From Halonatronomonas betaini (GTDB lineage Bacteria; Bacillota; Halanaerobiia; Halanaerobiales; Halarsenatibacteraceae): DNA of 64,000 nucleotides. The stretch spans positions 1 through 64,000 of the forward strand of contig NZ_JADPIE010000007.1 in assembly GCF_015666175.1 (NCBI RefSeq), in the 5' to 3' direction. Every line of letters begins with the position of its first letter. The first letter of the stretch is position 1. The notes beneath the pieces are model-generated. The model did not search any database. It saw only the letters and a program-made list of their open reading frames with translations, and was not told the origin of the DNA. The translations under genes were made by a program, and so were the position numbers. Of the stretch, positions 1-11,429 are shown piece after piece.

Positions 1-116
1 CTCTTACATCAACTTTCCGGGTTTCCGCCTATCTTTCTCGGCTGGTTGCTATCCATTTTTCAAGGTTCTTTTCTGCCGCAAAAACTAATTTTTTATGTCT
101 TTTATTTTCACGCGAC
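1..116 (-). other. Probable 5' leader of an rRNA operon (no 16S in window)
   Basis: Read on the minus strand, this segment lies downstream of a strong promoter and has no reading frame. It contains the phrase AAGAACCTTGAAAAATGG, which resembles the leader found upstream of 16S rRNA in many Firmicutes. An rRNA operon often follows gyrA in this group. The 16S gene itself would lie beyond the left edge, so this is inferred from the leader and synteny. Confidence 0.5.
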
Positions 117-123
117 AAGTATT

Positions 124-152
124 ATACTAACATCAATAATTTAGATTGTCAA
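124..152 (-). promoter_or_regulatory. Sigma-A promoter reading out of the window (probable rrn promoter)
   Basis: On the minus strand a perfect -35 TTGACA (147-152) is followed after 17 bp by TAGTAT (124-129). A TATAAT overlaps it at 121-126 with 20-bp spacing. AT-rich sequence upstream could serve as an UP element. Confidence 0.65.
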
Positions 153-169
153 GGATTTTTTAAAATTTA

Positions 170-206
170 TTTATAAAAATTTAAGGGCCAGATTTTACTC
201 CGGCCC
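170..206 (-). terminator. Intrinsic terminator after gyrA
   Basis: The hairpin GGGCCGGA-gtaaaa-TCTGGCCC (185-206, minus strand, one G-U pair) is followed by a T-rich tract. It begins 10 nt beyond the gyrA stop. Confidence 0.8.
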
Positions 207-215
207 AGTATACTT

Positions 216-2669
216 TTATTCTTCTTCAATTTCTTCTAAATTTTCTTCATCCTCATCATCAAAATCAATCTTTGCCAGGGATACAACACTATCTCCATCA
301 TTTAATGATATAACTTTAACTCCCTGTGTATTTCTACTTATACATGATATATCATCAATTTCTACTCTTATCATAATACCATCCTGAGTAATAATTAATA
401 ATTCCTGTTCAGAATTAACCACCTTAGATTGTACTAATTTACCGACTTTATCAGAAAGCTTAGCGGTAATAACACCTTTACCGCCTCGATGCTGAGGCCT
501 GAATTCTTCTAAAGCTGTTCTTTTACCATATCCATTTTCGGATATTACAAAAAGATCTTCTCCTTCATTTGATAGACCAATTCCAATTACTTCATCGTCT
601 TCATCTAAGTCAATAGCTTTAACACCAATAGAGTTTCTAGCAGTATCTCTTATTTCATCTACTGGAAAACGAATACTTTTGCCATTACGAGATGTTATAA
701 TGATATCCTCATCATTATAAGCAAACTTAACATCTACTAATTCATCATTATCTCTAAGGTGTATTCCTTGAAGTCCTGTATAATTAGTATCATATTCAGT
801 TAATGAAGTCTTTTTAATAATACCCTGTTTAGTGACTTTTACAAGATATCTATCTTCATCAAATTCTTTAACTGGAATAATTGCATTTATTTTTTCTTCT
901 TCATCTAGGTCAAGGAGATTAATTATAGCAGTACCTCTAGCCTGTCTTCCAGCTTCAGGTATCTGATACCCTTTAAGTCTATAAACCTGACCATTATTAG
1001 TAAAGAAGAGGAAAGTTCTATGGGTGGTAGCAGTAAAGATATTAGCTACAAAATCATCTTCCCTTGTACTAATACCAATAATTCCTTTTCCACCTCTTCG
1101 CTGACTCCTGTATGTATCAAGAGGCATTCTTTTTATATAACCAAAGTTAGTTAATGCAACAACTATATTCTCTTCTTCAATAAGATCTTCAATTTCTAAA
1201 CTTACATCCTGATTTAAAATTTCAGTTCTACGTTCATCTTTATAAGTTTCTTTTATTTCTAGTAATTCATCACGGATTAATTTAACAAGTTTTTCTTCAT
1301 TTGCAAGTATACTTCTTAAATAAGCTATTGTCTCCTGTAATTCACTATATTCAGCTTCAATTTTATCTCTCTCTAGACCTGTCAGCCTTTTAAGTTGCAT
1401 ACTTAAAATTGCCTGGGACTGCCTTTCAGATAAACTGAACTTATCCTGTAATTGCTGAGAGGCTGTATCAGTATCTGGAGCTTTTTTAATTAATTCAACA
1501 ACCTCATCAATATCCTTTAAAGCAATTCTAAATCCTGCTAAAATATGAGCTCTATCTTCAGCTTTATTTAAATCATAAATAGTCCTTCTTCTAACAACTT
1601 CTTTTTGATGTTGCAGGTAATGATGCAGCATTTCCTTTAATGATAAAACTTTAGGTTGATTATCTACTAATGCAAGCATAATAACACTAAAAGTATCCTG
1701 AAGTTGGGTATGCTTAAAGAGTTGATTTAATAAAACATCAGGGTTAGCATTGTTTTTTAATTCAATAACTATTCTCATTCCATCTCTATCAGATTCATCT
1801 CTTAAATCTCTAATACCATCTATTCTATCATCTTTTACAAGATCAGCTATTTTAGTTATTAATTTAGCTTTATTAACCTGATATGGCAATTCATCAACAA
1901 TAATAGTAGGACTACTGCTCTCCTGATTAATAATCCTGGTCTTAGCTCTAACTCTAACTTTACCTCTACCAGTTCGATAAGCCTTAATTATTTCATCTCT
2001 ATTCATTATTGAACCGCCAGTTGGAAAATCAGGGCCTTTAATTGATTCCATTAATTCAGTTATATCAATATTTGAATTATCTATTAATTTAATTACACCA
2101 TCTATAACTTCCTCTAAATTATGTGGAGGTATACTAGTGGCCATCCCAACGGCTATACCTGAACTTCCATTAATCAATAAATTTGGGATTCTTGCAGGCA
2201 AAACTTCTGGTTCTTCTAAAGTATCATCGAAGTTACCTTTAAAATTTACTGTTTCTTTATCAATATCCTTTAATAATTCTTCAGATATTTTAGCCATTCT
2301 TGCTTCTGTATATCTCATGGCTGCAGCAGAATCACCATCTACAGAACCGAAGTTACCATGACCATCAACTAAGGGATATCTATAAGAGAAATCCTGGGCC
2401 ATTCTCACCATTGCATCATAGACTGATGTATCTCCATGTGGATGGTATTTACCTAAAACTTCTCCAACAATTCTAGCCGACTTTTTATGGGAAGACCTTG
2501 AAGTTATATTTAAATCTTTTAAAGCATATAAAATTCTTCTATGAACAGGCTTTAGACCATCCCTAACATCTGGTAAAGCCCTACCAACTATAACACTCAT
2601 AGCATAATCCAAATATGCATCTTTCATTTCATCATCAATGGCAACCTGTTTAATATTTTCTTTTAGCAT
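216..2669 (-). CDS. gyrA: DNA gyrase subunit A
   Basis: An 817-residue, full-length GyrA, the breakage-reunion subunit of the type II topoisomerase that introduces negative supercoils. The catalytic tyrosine is Tyr120 in [11 protein letters not shown]. The N-terminal winged-helix/tower region is followed by a C-terminal beta-pinwheel carrying the GyrA box QRRGGKG near residue 530, which distinguishes it from ParC. In the quinolone-determining region the sequence HGDTSVYD puts Thr at the position of E. coli Ser83. The C-terminus is a short acidic tail ([14 protein letters not shown]). It lies 45 bp downstream of gyrB in the same direction and ends the dnaA-to-gyrA gene run before a terminator. 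Confidence 0.98.
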   Translation of the reverse strand: MLKENIKQVAIDDEMKDAYLDYAMSVIVGRALPDVRDGLKPVHRRILYALKDLNITSRSSHKKSARIVGEVLGKYHPHGDTSVYDAMVRMAQDFSYRYPLVDGHGNFGSVDGDSAAAMRYTEARMAKISEELLKDIDKETVNFKGNFDDTLEEPEVLPARIPNLLINGSSGIAVGMATSIPPHNLEEVIDGVIKLIDNSNIDITELMESIKGPDFPTGGSIMNRDEIIKAYRTGRGKVRVRAKTRIINQESSSPTIIVDELPYQVNKAKLITKIADLVKDDRIDGIRDLRDESDRDGMRIVIELKNNANPDVLLNQLFKHTQLQDTFSVIMLALVDNQPKVLSLKEMLHHYLQHQKEVVRRRTIYDLNKAEDRAHILAGFRIALKDIDEVVELIKKAPDTDTASQQLQDKFSLSERQSQAILSMQLKRLTGLERDKIEAEYSELQETIAYLRSILANEEKLVKLIRDELLEIKETYKDERRTEILNQDVSLEIEDLIEEENIVVALTNFGYIKRMPLDTYRSQRRGGKGIIGISTREDDFVANIFTATTHRTFLFFTNNGQVYRLKGYQIPEAGRQARGTAIINLLDLDEEEKINAIIPVKEFDEDRYLVKVTKQGIIKKTSLTEYDTNYTGLQGIHLRDNDELVDVKFAYNDEDIIITSRNGKSIRFPVDEIRDTARNSIGVKAIDLDEDDEVIGIGLSNEGEDLFVISENGYGKRTALEEFRPQHRGGKGVITAKLSDKVGKLVQSKVVNSEQELLIITQDGIMIRVEIDDISCISRNTQGVKVISLNDGDSVVSLAKIDFDDEDEENLEEIEEE

Positions 2670-2714
2670 TTAAAAAATCCACCTACCTTTAAATCTAAAC
2701 TATCCAACTTTGAT

Positions 2715-4903
<2,189 letters not shown>

Positions 4904-4918
4904 AATCTGACACCACCC

Positions 4919-6040
4919 TTAATAAAACTTACCAGATTTAATATAAAAATATTTATCTTCATCACTGGCTATATCTTCTACCAATAGCTTATCAGTTGTT
5001 GTAATAAAAGTTTGTATTCTCTGACCAATAAAATTAATTAACTCCTGTCTTCTGATTCCATCCAATTCAGAAAAAACATCATCTAGTAATAAAACAGGAT
5101 ATTCTCCTGATTCACTTTTCATAAATTCAAGTTCAGCAAGTTTTAAAGCCAGAGCTGCTGTCCTTTGTTGGCCCTGAGAACCAAATTTTCTAATGTCATA
5201 TCCATTTATTTCTAAAATTAAATCATCTCTATGGGGGCCTATTAAAGTATATCCCCTTTCGATCTCTTTATCAATTTTTTTTGTAATAATTTCATTAAAC
5301 TCTTCTTCAATATTTTTGATATTTTCAAATTCAAAGCTTGGATCATAAATAACCTTTAAATTTTCCTGATTATCAGTTAATTTTCTTTGATGTAAGCGGG
5401 CTAAAATTTTAAGTTTTTCAACAACTTCTTGTCTCTTTTTAATAATTTTACTGCCAATACTAACTAATTGATCTGTAAATACTTCTAAAACAGATTTATC
5501 TTTATTTGAATTATATCTTATCTCTTTAAGAAGATTATTTCTCTGTTTTAACACTTTTTCATATTTTTTTAACTGGTGGTAATAATATGGATTAACCTGA
5601 GATACTTCAGTATCCAGAAAATCTCGCCTATTTGCAGGACCACCTTTTACTAAATCCAGATCTTCAGGAGAAAATAATACAACATTTAATTTTCCAATAA
5701 AATCTGAAATTTTTTCAACTTCTTTATCATCTACTTTAAATAACTTATCCCTGCCTTGAATCTGCAGGGAAAGTTTTTGATTTAATTTATCTTCTTTTAA
5801 AATTTTTGTTTGAATAATTAATTTTTTATTATCAGAATTATCGTCTTCAGAAAAATTTATTAATTCTTTATCAGTTGAAGTCCTATGTGATCGGCCAGTA
5901 CTAATATAATAAATAGCTTCCAATAAGTTAGTTTTTCCCTGGCCATTATCTCCAACAATTATATTTAAATCTGAATTAAAATCCAAAAGTACCGACTTTA
6001 AATTACGAAAGTTTTTTAAATATATTCGTTTAATTAACAA
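4919..6040 (-). CDS. recF: DNA replication and repair protein RecF
   Basis: A 373-residue SMC-like ATPase that helps load RecA at single-strand gaps. The Walker A motif is GDNGQGKTNLLEAI near residue 30. The ABC-type signature lies in FGSQGQQRTAALALKLAE and Walker B in PVLLLDDVFSELD, toward the C-terminus. Length matches the family. It is two bases downstream of yaaA and part of the dnaA-gyrA gene run. Confidence 0.96.
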   Translation of the reverse strand: MLIKRIYLKNFRNLKSVLLDFNSDLNIIVGDNGQGKTNLLEAIYYISTGRSHRTSTDKELINFSEDDNSDNKKLIIQTKILKEDKLNQKLSLQIQGRDKLFKVDDKEVEKISDFIGKLNVVLFSPEDLDLVKGGPANRRDFLDTEVSQVNPYYYHQLKKYEKVLKQRNNLLKEIRYNSNKDKSVLEVFTDQLVSIGSKIIKKRQEVVEKLKILARLHQRKLTDNQENLKVIYDPSFEFENIKNIEEEFNEIITKKIDKEIERGYTLIGPHRDDLILEINGYDIRKFGSQGQQRTAALALKLAELEFMKSESGEYPVLLLDDVFSELDGIRRQELINFIGQRIQTFITTTDKLLVEDIASDEDKYFYIKSGKFY

Positions 6041-6041
6041 T

Positions 6042-6263
6042 TTAATCCCTACTTACAATATAAATAGTTTTTCCTCCTAAAAATTCAACTTTATCTCCTG
6101 GATAAAGTTTTCTTCCTCTACTATATTCTACTTCTTGATTAACCAGAACATTTCCTGCTTGAATCAAATTTTTTGCTTCACCACCAGAACCAACAATATT
6201 TGACCACTTTAAAAATTGATCCAATTTAATAGATTCTGTATTAATTTTTATTTTCTTTTGCAT
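6042..6263 (-). CDS. yaaA: S4-domain RNA-binding protein YaaA
   Basis: A 73-residue protein that is almost entirely an S4 RNA-binding fold (LDQFLKWSNIVGSGGEAKNLIQAGNV, split here across residues 14-39, then VNQEVEYSRGRKLYPGDKVEF). In Firmicutes this gene lies between dnaN and recF and its product (YaaA/RlbA) is thought to act in ribosome assembly. Position, length and fold all agree. Confidence 0.88.
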   Translation of the reverse strand: MQKKIKINTESIKLDQFLKWSNIVGSGGEAKNLIQAGNVLVNQEVEYSRGRKLYPGDKVEFLGGKTIYIVSRD

Positions 6264-6271
6264 ATTATCAC

Positions 6272-7387
6272 CTACGATCCAGGTCTAACTGGCATTATTA
6301 AATATATAAAATCTTCATTATCAGCTTCTTTTACAGTTAAAGGATTTAATGGGCCGATTAATTCTAGTTTAACCTCTTCTTCAGATATTATTTTTAAAAC
6401 ATCTATTAAATAATTTACATCTATATTTATATTTTGTTCTCCGCCATCCATTTCAATATTAACTTCTTCATGGGCATGGCCCTTTTCTGAATTAACTGAT
6501 TCAATAATTAATTTATCATTAGTAAATTTCAAGTTAATTACTCCTGAATCTAATTTAGCTATTAATGACGCTCTTTTAACTGCTTTTAATAAACTATCTT
6601 TTTCAATTCTTATTAAATTATTAAAATCATTGGGCATAACCTGTTGATAATTAGGGAATTTACCTTCAATTAATCTCGACGTTAATATTAAATCTCCAAA
6701 GTAAAATTTAATATGACTATTGTCTATTATAACATTAACTTCTTCATCTTCATAATCTCCAAGCAAATTACTTAACTCATTTAAAGAGTTAACTGGAATT
6801 ATGTTTCTGATTTCTTCACCTATTTCATGATCTATATCTTTTTTACAGTAAGCCATTCTATAGGTATTTGTAGCAACCATTATTATTTCATTTTCTTTAA
6901 TAGATAATAAAGCTCCAGTTAATCCTGGTTGTGAATTATTTTTATCACAGGAAAATTTAACTCTATCTATAATATTTTTTAATTGATCTGAATTAATCTT
7001 TAAATTATAATTCTTTTCAACTTCAGGCAAAGAAGGGAATTCTTCAGGATTAAAACCATTTAATTTAAAGTGTGAATTAGAAGTTTGAATTTCAGCTGTA
7101 TAATTATCTTGATTAACTTTAATATGTATTGGCTCAGCAGGTAACTCCCTAATAATATTAGAAAGTTCATTGGCAGGTAATACAATATTTCCTGTTTGAT
7201 TAATATCTGCACCAATTTCTAATTCAATACCTATTTCCAAATCTGTTGAAACTAACTGTAAATTTTTATTCTCAGCACCTTTTAATAATAGTCCAGATAA
7301 AATTGGTAATGTATTACTTTTTGAGACTGCTCTATTAACTTTTTTAAGAGCATTGTGGAAAACTGATTGTTCAATAATAAAATTCAT
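6272..7387 (-). CDS. dnaN: DNA polymerase III beta subunit (sliding clamp)
   Basis: A 371-residue beta clamp that encircles DNA and tethers polymerase III. It begins MNFIIEQSVFHNALKKVNRA and ends in the family-typical IYLIMPVRPG. The frame stays open 39 codons upstream to a TTG, but the ATG at 7387 has a good GGAGGTG ribosome site and gives the normal length, so I chose it. DnaA boxes lie in the gap between dnaA and this gene. Confidence 0.96.
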   Translation of the reverse strand: MNFIIEQSVFHNALKKVNRAVSKSNTLPILSGLLLKGAENKNLQLVSTDLEIGIELEIGADINQTGNIVLPANELSNIIRELPAEPIHIKVNQDNYTAEIQTSNSHFKLNGFNPEEFPSLPEVEKNYNLKINSDQLKNIIDRVKFSCDKNNSQPGLTGALLSIKENEIIMVATNTYRMAYCKKDIDHEIGEEIRNIIPVNSLNELSNLLGDYEDEEVNVIIDNSHIKFYFGDLILTSRLIEGKFPNYQQVMPNDFNNLIRIEKDSLLKAVKRASLIAKLDSGVINLKFTNDKLIIESVNSEKGHAHEEVNIEMDGGEQNINIDVNYLIDVLKIISEEEVKLELIGPLNPLTVKEADNEDFIYLIMPVRPGS

Positions 7388-7528
7388 GTTAGCACCTCCG
7401 TAATTATCTATCATATCTAAAATTAATAGTAATAGTAGTAGGGAATGTTTATATGTGTAAAACTGTCTGCTTTGTATGAAATAATGGTTATTTAGCCTGT
7501 GCAATAACTGTGGGCTATAATTAAGTAT

Positions 7529-7585
7529 TTATCCACATTTGAACAGAGAAAATAATTCAAAAAGATATCCACAATTTTATCCACA
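7529..7585. other. DnaA-box group between dnaA and dnaN
   Basis: Two perfect TTATCCACA boxes (7529-7537 and 7577-7585) and one near match ATATCCACA (7565-7573) lie in the 226-bp gap between dnaA and dnaN. Together with the larger cluster on the other side of dnaA this resembles the bipartite origin of B. subtilis. Confidence 0.75.
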
Positions 7586-7613
7586 GACAGTTAACAACTT
7601 TTAAACAAAGTTA

Positions 7614-8975
7614 TTAAGATTTAATTTTTTTTATTAAATTATCAATTGTATTTTTGAAATTTTCTTCATCTGCATATTTTTCAGTAATCTTATTATGGGC
7701 ATGCATCACAGTAGTATGGTCTCTTCCACCAAAATTATCTCCAATCATAGGTAATGAGGCATCTGTCATCTCCCTGGATAAATACATTGCAATCTGTCTG
7801 GGCAAAACAATATTTTGAGTTCTTTTTTTAGAATCTATTTCTTCTAAATTTAGATTATAATAATCAGCAACTATTTTCTTTATATGATTTATAGTTATTT
7901 CTTTTGGTTCAGAACTATCATTACTAACCAGGTCTTTTAAAGCTTCTTTTGCTAAATCAAGATCTATTTCTCTTTCTACTAATTCAGCATAAGCTATAAC
8001 CTTTATTAATGCTCCTTCCAATTCTCTAATATTAGATTGTATTTTATTTGCTATATCAATAATAACTTCATTTGGAATTTCTAAATTTTCAATATCAGCT
8101 TTTTTTCTTAATATAGCAATTCTTGTTTCTAAATCTGGACTTTGAATATCAGTAATTAGTCCCCATTCAAAACGAGATCTTAATCTTTCCTCCAGAGTAG
8201 GTATTTCTTTAGGTGGGCGATCACTGGAGATAATTAACTGTCTATTTGATTCATGAAGAGCATTAAATGTATGAAAAAATTCTTCTTGAGTTCGTTCTTT
8301 TCCAGCTAAAAACTGAATATCATCAACTAAAAGTATATCAATATTTCTGTATTTATCTCTAAAATCAACAGTTTTATCATCTTTAATAGCATTTATTAAT
8401 TCATTTGTAAAGGTTTCTGAGGAAACATAAACAACTTTATTATCTGGATTATGATCAAGAATAAAGTGTGCAATAGCCTGCATAAGGTGGGTTTTACCTA
8501 ATCCAACATCTCCATAAATAAAAAGAGGATTATAAGCTTTTGCTGGAGCTTCTGCAACGGCTAATGAAGCGGCATGAGCAAAGCGATTGCTATTACCTAC
8601 TACAAATGTATCAAAAGTATATTTAGGATTAATACCGTTTTTAATTTGATTGGTTGTTTTTACCTTTTTCCTATTATTATTATTTGATGTTACTTCTTGT
8701 TTTGATTCTTTAATTTCATCAGGTGTTAAAAATTCTAAATCTAATTCAGTATCAGTTATTTCTTCAATAGTTTCAATGATTAAGTTTTGATAGCGGGAAC
8801 TGATCCAATCTTTAATAAAATCATTAGGAACCTTTAATTGTAAAGTATTATTTTTTATTTTAATTGGTTCAGTATCAGAAAACCAGGTTTTAAAACTTGG
8901 ATTGCTTAATTGTTCTTTAATTCTTTCTAAACTTTCCTCCCAGATATCATTTAATTTTTTTTCGGTCAATTTCAT
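7614..8975 (-). CDS. dnaA: Chromosomal replication initiator DnaA
   Basis: A 453-residue AAA+ initiator. An N-terminal helicase-interaction domain (1-85) is followed by a variable linker rich in N, K and T. The AAA+ core has Walker [12 protein letters not shown] and Walker [13 protein letters not shown], with the arginine-finger region LRSRFEWGL. The C-terminal domain IV carries the DnaA-box-binding signature [15 protein letters not shown]. Transcribed toward dnaN; DnaA boxes occur on both sides, consistent with autoregulation. Confidence 0.98.
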   Translation of the reverse strand: MKLTEKKLNDIWEESLERIKEQLSNPSFKTWFSDTEPIKIKNNTLQLKVPNDFIKDWISSRYQNLIIETIEEITDTELDLEFLTPDEIKESKQEVTSNNNNRKKVKTTNQIKNGINPKYTFDTFVVGNSNRFAHAASLAVAEAPAKAYNPLFIYGDVGLGKTHLMQAIAHFILDHNPDNKVVYVSSETFTNELINAIKDDKTVDFRDKYRNIDILLVDDIQFLAGKERTQEEFFHTFNALHESNRQLIISSDRPPKEIPTLEERLRSRFEWGLITDIQSPDLETRIAILRKKADIENLEIPNEVIIDIANKIQSNIRELEGALIKVIAYAELVEREIDLDLAKEALKDLVSNDSSEPKEITINHIKKIVADYYNLNLEEIDSKKRTQNIVLPRQIAMYLSREMTDASLPMIGDNFGGRDHTTVMHAHNKITEKYADEENFKNTIDNLIKKIKS

Positions 8976-9376
8976 ATAATACCTCCTGAAAATCGTTTCT
9001 CCACAGATTGTGGATAAATAGATTACTTATCCACATAAATAAAAAAGGATTCAAACTTATACTATATAAAAAAAGCTAAAAATTATTAATAAAATTATCT
9101 ACAACCCTGTGAATAAAATAGATAGTTATCCACAGTTGATAGTGGATAACCAGCACTTATCAACAGATTGTGGATAAAAACGTGTGTTTTTGTGGATAAC
9201 TTTAATTTTTTTGTCGTTTTTTAAATAATTGTTGATAAATTAATACACAGAGTTAACAATCGATATTCTTTTAGTTCAGAGTCATAATCAAAAGTTTTCC
9301 ACAAGTAATCACTAATATAATAACAGATTATTAACATTTTATCAACAAAAATATTCTTGTGGAAAAGCAAAATACC
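8976..9376. other. oriC: Chromosomal origin region (oriC) with DnaA-box cluster
   Basis: This gene-free interval holds about ten DnaA boxes on both strands. Perfect copies of TTATCCACA/TGTGGATAA are at about 9009, 9028, 9126, 9169 and 9191. One-mismatch forms are near 9095, 9109, 9141, 9157, 9230 and 9341. AT-rich stretches near 9040-9095 and 9200-9330 could serve as the unwinding element. No ORF with a credible start is seen. Confidence 0.92.
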
Positions 9377-9405
9377 TTGACTAGTATTTTTAAATACCAT
9401 ATAAT
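9377..9405 (+). promoter_or_regulatory. Promoter of the rnpA-yidD-yidC-jag operon
   Basis: TTGACT (9377-9382), 17-bp spacer, TATAAT (9400-9405). It lies 45 bp before rnpA and downstream of the DnaA-box cluster. Confidence 0.85.
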
Positions 9406-9449
9406 TTATATTGTATGGGTGATAAATTGGCAGGTCTGGAGGTATAAGT

Positions 9450-9791
9450 TTGGAAAGTTTAAAAAAAAATAGTCAATTTCAAAAGGTTTATAAGAAAGGT
9501 CAGTCAAAAGCCAGTAAATATTTAGTAGTCTACTGGTTAGATAATAAAGATAATAGTTCTGCCAATCGTTATGGAATTACTGTTAGTAAAAAAATTGGTA
9601 ATGCAGTTGTGAGAAATAAGGTTAAACGCAGAATTAAAGAAATTTTGAGAAAATGGGATGATAATAATTACATAAAATTAAACTTAGATATTGTGATTAT
9701 TGCAAGAAAGCCTGTAGTTAATTTAAATTATCATCAAATTAAGAGTGATTTAAAATCTTTGCTTTACAGGTGTTCCTTAATTAAGGGTTAA
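9450..9791 (+). CDS. rnpA: Ribonuclease P protein component
   Basis: A 113-residue basic protein that binds the catalytic RNA of RNase P in tRNA 5' maturation. The family signature [15 protein letters not shown] is present near residues 52-66. The start is TTG at 9450 preceded by GGAGGTA. The usual upstream neighbour rpmH (ribosomal protein L34) is not present between the origin and this gene. yidD follows 5 bp later. Confidence 0.95.
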   Translation: MESLKKNSQFQKVYKKGQSKASKYLVVYWLDNKDNSSANRYGITVSKKIGNAVVRNKVKRRIKEILRKWDDNNYIKLNLDIVIIARKPVVNLNYHQIKSDLKSLLYRCSLIKG

Positions 9792-9796
9792 ATAAA

Positions 9797-10024
9797 ATGG
9801 AGATGAACATTATGATTAAATTATTATTTTTAAAATTAATTAAGTTCTATCAGGATTATATATCTCCTTTATTACCAAAATCATGTCGATATTATCCAAC
9901 TTGTTCAACATATACAGCAACTGCAATTAAAAAGTATGGTATAATAAAAGGTAGTTGGTTAGGATTAAAGAGAATTTTACGCTGTCATCCTTTTCATCCA
10001 GGTGGTTATGATCCGGTAGATTAA
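9797..10024 (+). CDS. yidD: Membrane protein insertion efficiency factor YidD
   Basis: A 75-residue protein with the diagnostic [20 protein letters not shown], three cysteines and the C-terminal [11 protein letters not shown]. YidD assists insertion of inner-membrane proteins by the YidC/Sec pathway. Located between rnpA and yidC as in most bacteria. Confidence 0.95.
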   Translation: MEMNIMIKLLFLKLIKFYQDYISPLLPKSCRYYPTCSTYTATAIKKYGIIKGSWLGLKRILRCHPFHPGGYDPVD

Positions 10025-10045
10025 ATTATAGGAGGAATTTAAAAA

Positions 10046-10711
10046 ATGTTTGGATTTTTTGATGGTTTCATAGATATAATTATTCAGATTATAGAATTTA
10101 TTCAGCAGTTACCTATTGTTCCAGGATATGGAATAGCGATAATAGTATTTACTCTGGCAATAAAGTTTGCTTTATTTCCATTGACAGCTAAACAAACAAG
10201 GTCAATGAAAGCTATGCAGGATTTACAGCCTAAAATGGAAAAAATCAAAGAGAAATATGAAGATAATAAAGAGAAACAACAGGAAGAAATGATGAAGTTA
10301 TATCAGGATAATAATGTAAACCCAATTGCTGGTTGCTTACCAATGATATTACAATTATTTATTCTCATCCCCTTATATAGAGCAATTCTGGCTATGAGCG
10401 AAACCTTTGGAGAGTCAGCTTTTCTATGGATAGGAAGAATTACAGACGGTTCACTGGCAGAACCTGATATTGCTTTAGTTATTATTAATGGTCTTGTTAT
10501 GGTAGCTCAAACTAAGATCACTCAGAGCATATCTGGTGGTGGTGGCGGAAAATCAGGTATGATGATGTGGATAATGCCGATTATGATAGTCTTTATAGGT
10601 TTTCAACTACCAGCAGGGATAATGGTCTATTGGTTAACTTCCACATTATTTTCTGTTATTCAACAGTATTTATTATCAAAAGAAACTGATGCAGAAGCTG
10701 AAGCCGCTTAA
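10046..10711 (+). CDS. yidC: Membrane protein insertase YidC (Oxa1 family)
   Basis: A 221-residue short-form YidC with about five predicted hydrophobic segments, starting near residues 8-25 and 30-47. A charged cytoplasmic hairpin (SMKAMQDLQPKMEKIKEKYE) follows the second segment, and the conserved NPIAGCLPMILQLFILIPLY is present. Unlike SpoIIIJ of Bacillus there is no lipobox cysteine at the N-terminus. GGAGGAATT precedes the ATG. Confidence 0.95.
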   Translation: MFGFFDGFIDIIIQIIEFIQQLPIVPGYGIAIIVFTLAIKFALFPLTAKQTRSMKAMQDLQPKMEKIKEKYEDNKEKQQEEMMKLYQDNNVNPIAGCLPMILQLFILIPLYRAILAMSETFGESAFLWIGRITDGSLAEPDIALVIINGLVMVAQTKITQSISGGGGGKSGMMMWIMPIMIVFIGFQLPAGIMVYWLTSTLFSVIQQYLLSKETDAEAEAA

Positions 10712-10725
10712 GGAGGCGTTTTAAT

Positions 10726-11352
10726 ATGGTAAGCTGTAAAGAGACTGGTAATTCCGTAGAAGAAGCAATTGATAAAGCTTTAAAGAAACTTGATTTATCA
10801 AGGCAAGAGGCAGAAATAAATATAATTGATGAAGGTAGTAAAGGTTTTTTAGGTTTAATTGGTGGAAAAGAGGCAGTAGTAGAAGTTACAAAAAAAATAA
10901 TTCCTTCTGAGATAGGTAAGAACTTTTTAGAAGAAATATTTTCATCAAGTGATTTAAATGTTGAAGTGGAATATATTGAGTCTAAATCAGATGATAAACA
11001 ACTTTATTTTAATTTATCTTCTTCTGAATTAGGATTAGTCATTGGGCATAGAGGAGAAACTCTTGATGCTTTGCAATATTTAACTTCTTTAGCAGTAAAT
11101 CGAGAGACTGATGATTATTTTAGGATAATGCTTGATGCAGAGGGTTATCGAGAGAGAAGAAAAGAAACTTTAGAGAGATTGGCTAACAAAATGAAAAATA
11201 AAGCTCTTGAGACAGGTCGAAAAGTTATGTTGGACCCAATGCCGCCTCATGAAAGAAGAATAATTCATCTGGCTATTAAAGATGATGATAGAGTAAAATC
11301 ATATAGTGAAGGCGAAGAGCCCTTTAGAAAAGTAATGATTGAGAAGGTTTAA
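10726..11352 (+). CDS. jag: Jag/KhpB-type RNA-binding protein
   Basis: A 208-residue protein with the three Jag parts in order: an N-terminal Jag-N domain (about 1-50), a KH domain with the loop GHRGETLDALQYL near residues 107-119, and a C-terminal R3H domain (MPPHERRIIHLAIK). KhpB proteins bind RNA and affect cell division and elongation in Gram-positive species. It follows yidC by 14 bp and is followed by an intrinsic terminator. Confidence 0.93.
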   Translation: MVSCKETGNSVEEAIDKALKKLDLSRQEAEINIIDEGSKGFLGLIGGKEAVVEVTKKIIPSEIGKNFLEEIFSSSDLNVEVEYIESKSDDKQLYFNLSSSELGLVIGHRGETLDALQYLTSLAVNRETDDYFRIMLDAEGYRERRKETLERLANKMKNKALETGRKVMLDPMPPHERRIIHLAIKDDDRVKSYSEGEEPFRKVMIEKV

Positions 11353-11364
11353 TTTTGAAAATTA

Positions 11365-11393
11365 ACCCAGCAGGGATTACCTGCTGGGTTTTT
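11365..11393 (+). terminator. Intrinsic terminator after jag
   Basis: A perfect 10-bp stem ACCCAGCAGG/CCTGCTGGGT with loop GATTA, followed by a T run. Confidence 0.9.
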
Positions 11394-11429
11394 AACTTAA
11401 ATAATTTAATTAAAACCGGGGTGTTAATT

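Noticed and set aside
7388-7504. N-terminal extension of DnaN from a TTG
   Set aside because: The extension is low-complexity (poly-Leu) and has no ribosome site, while the ATG at 7387 has one and gives the normal length.
8976-9376. CRISPR-like repeat array
   Set aside because: The short repeats are DnaA boxes on both strands at irregular spacing.
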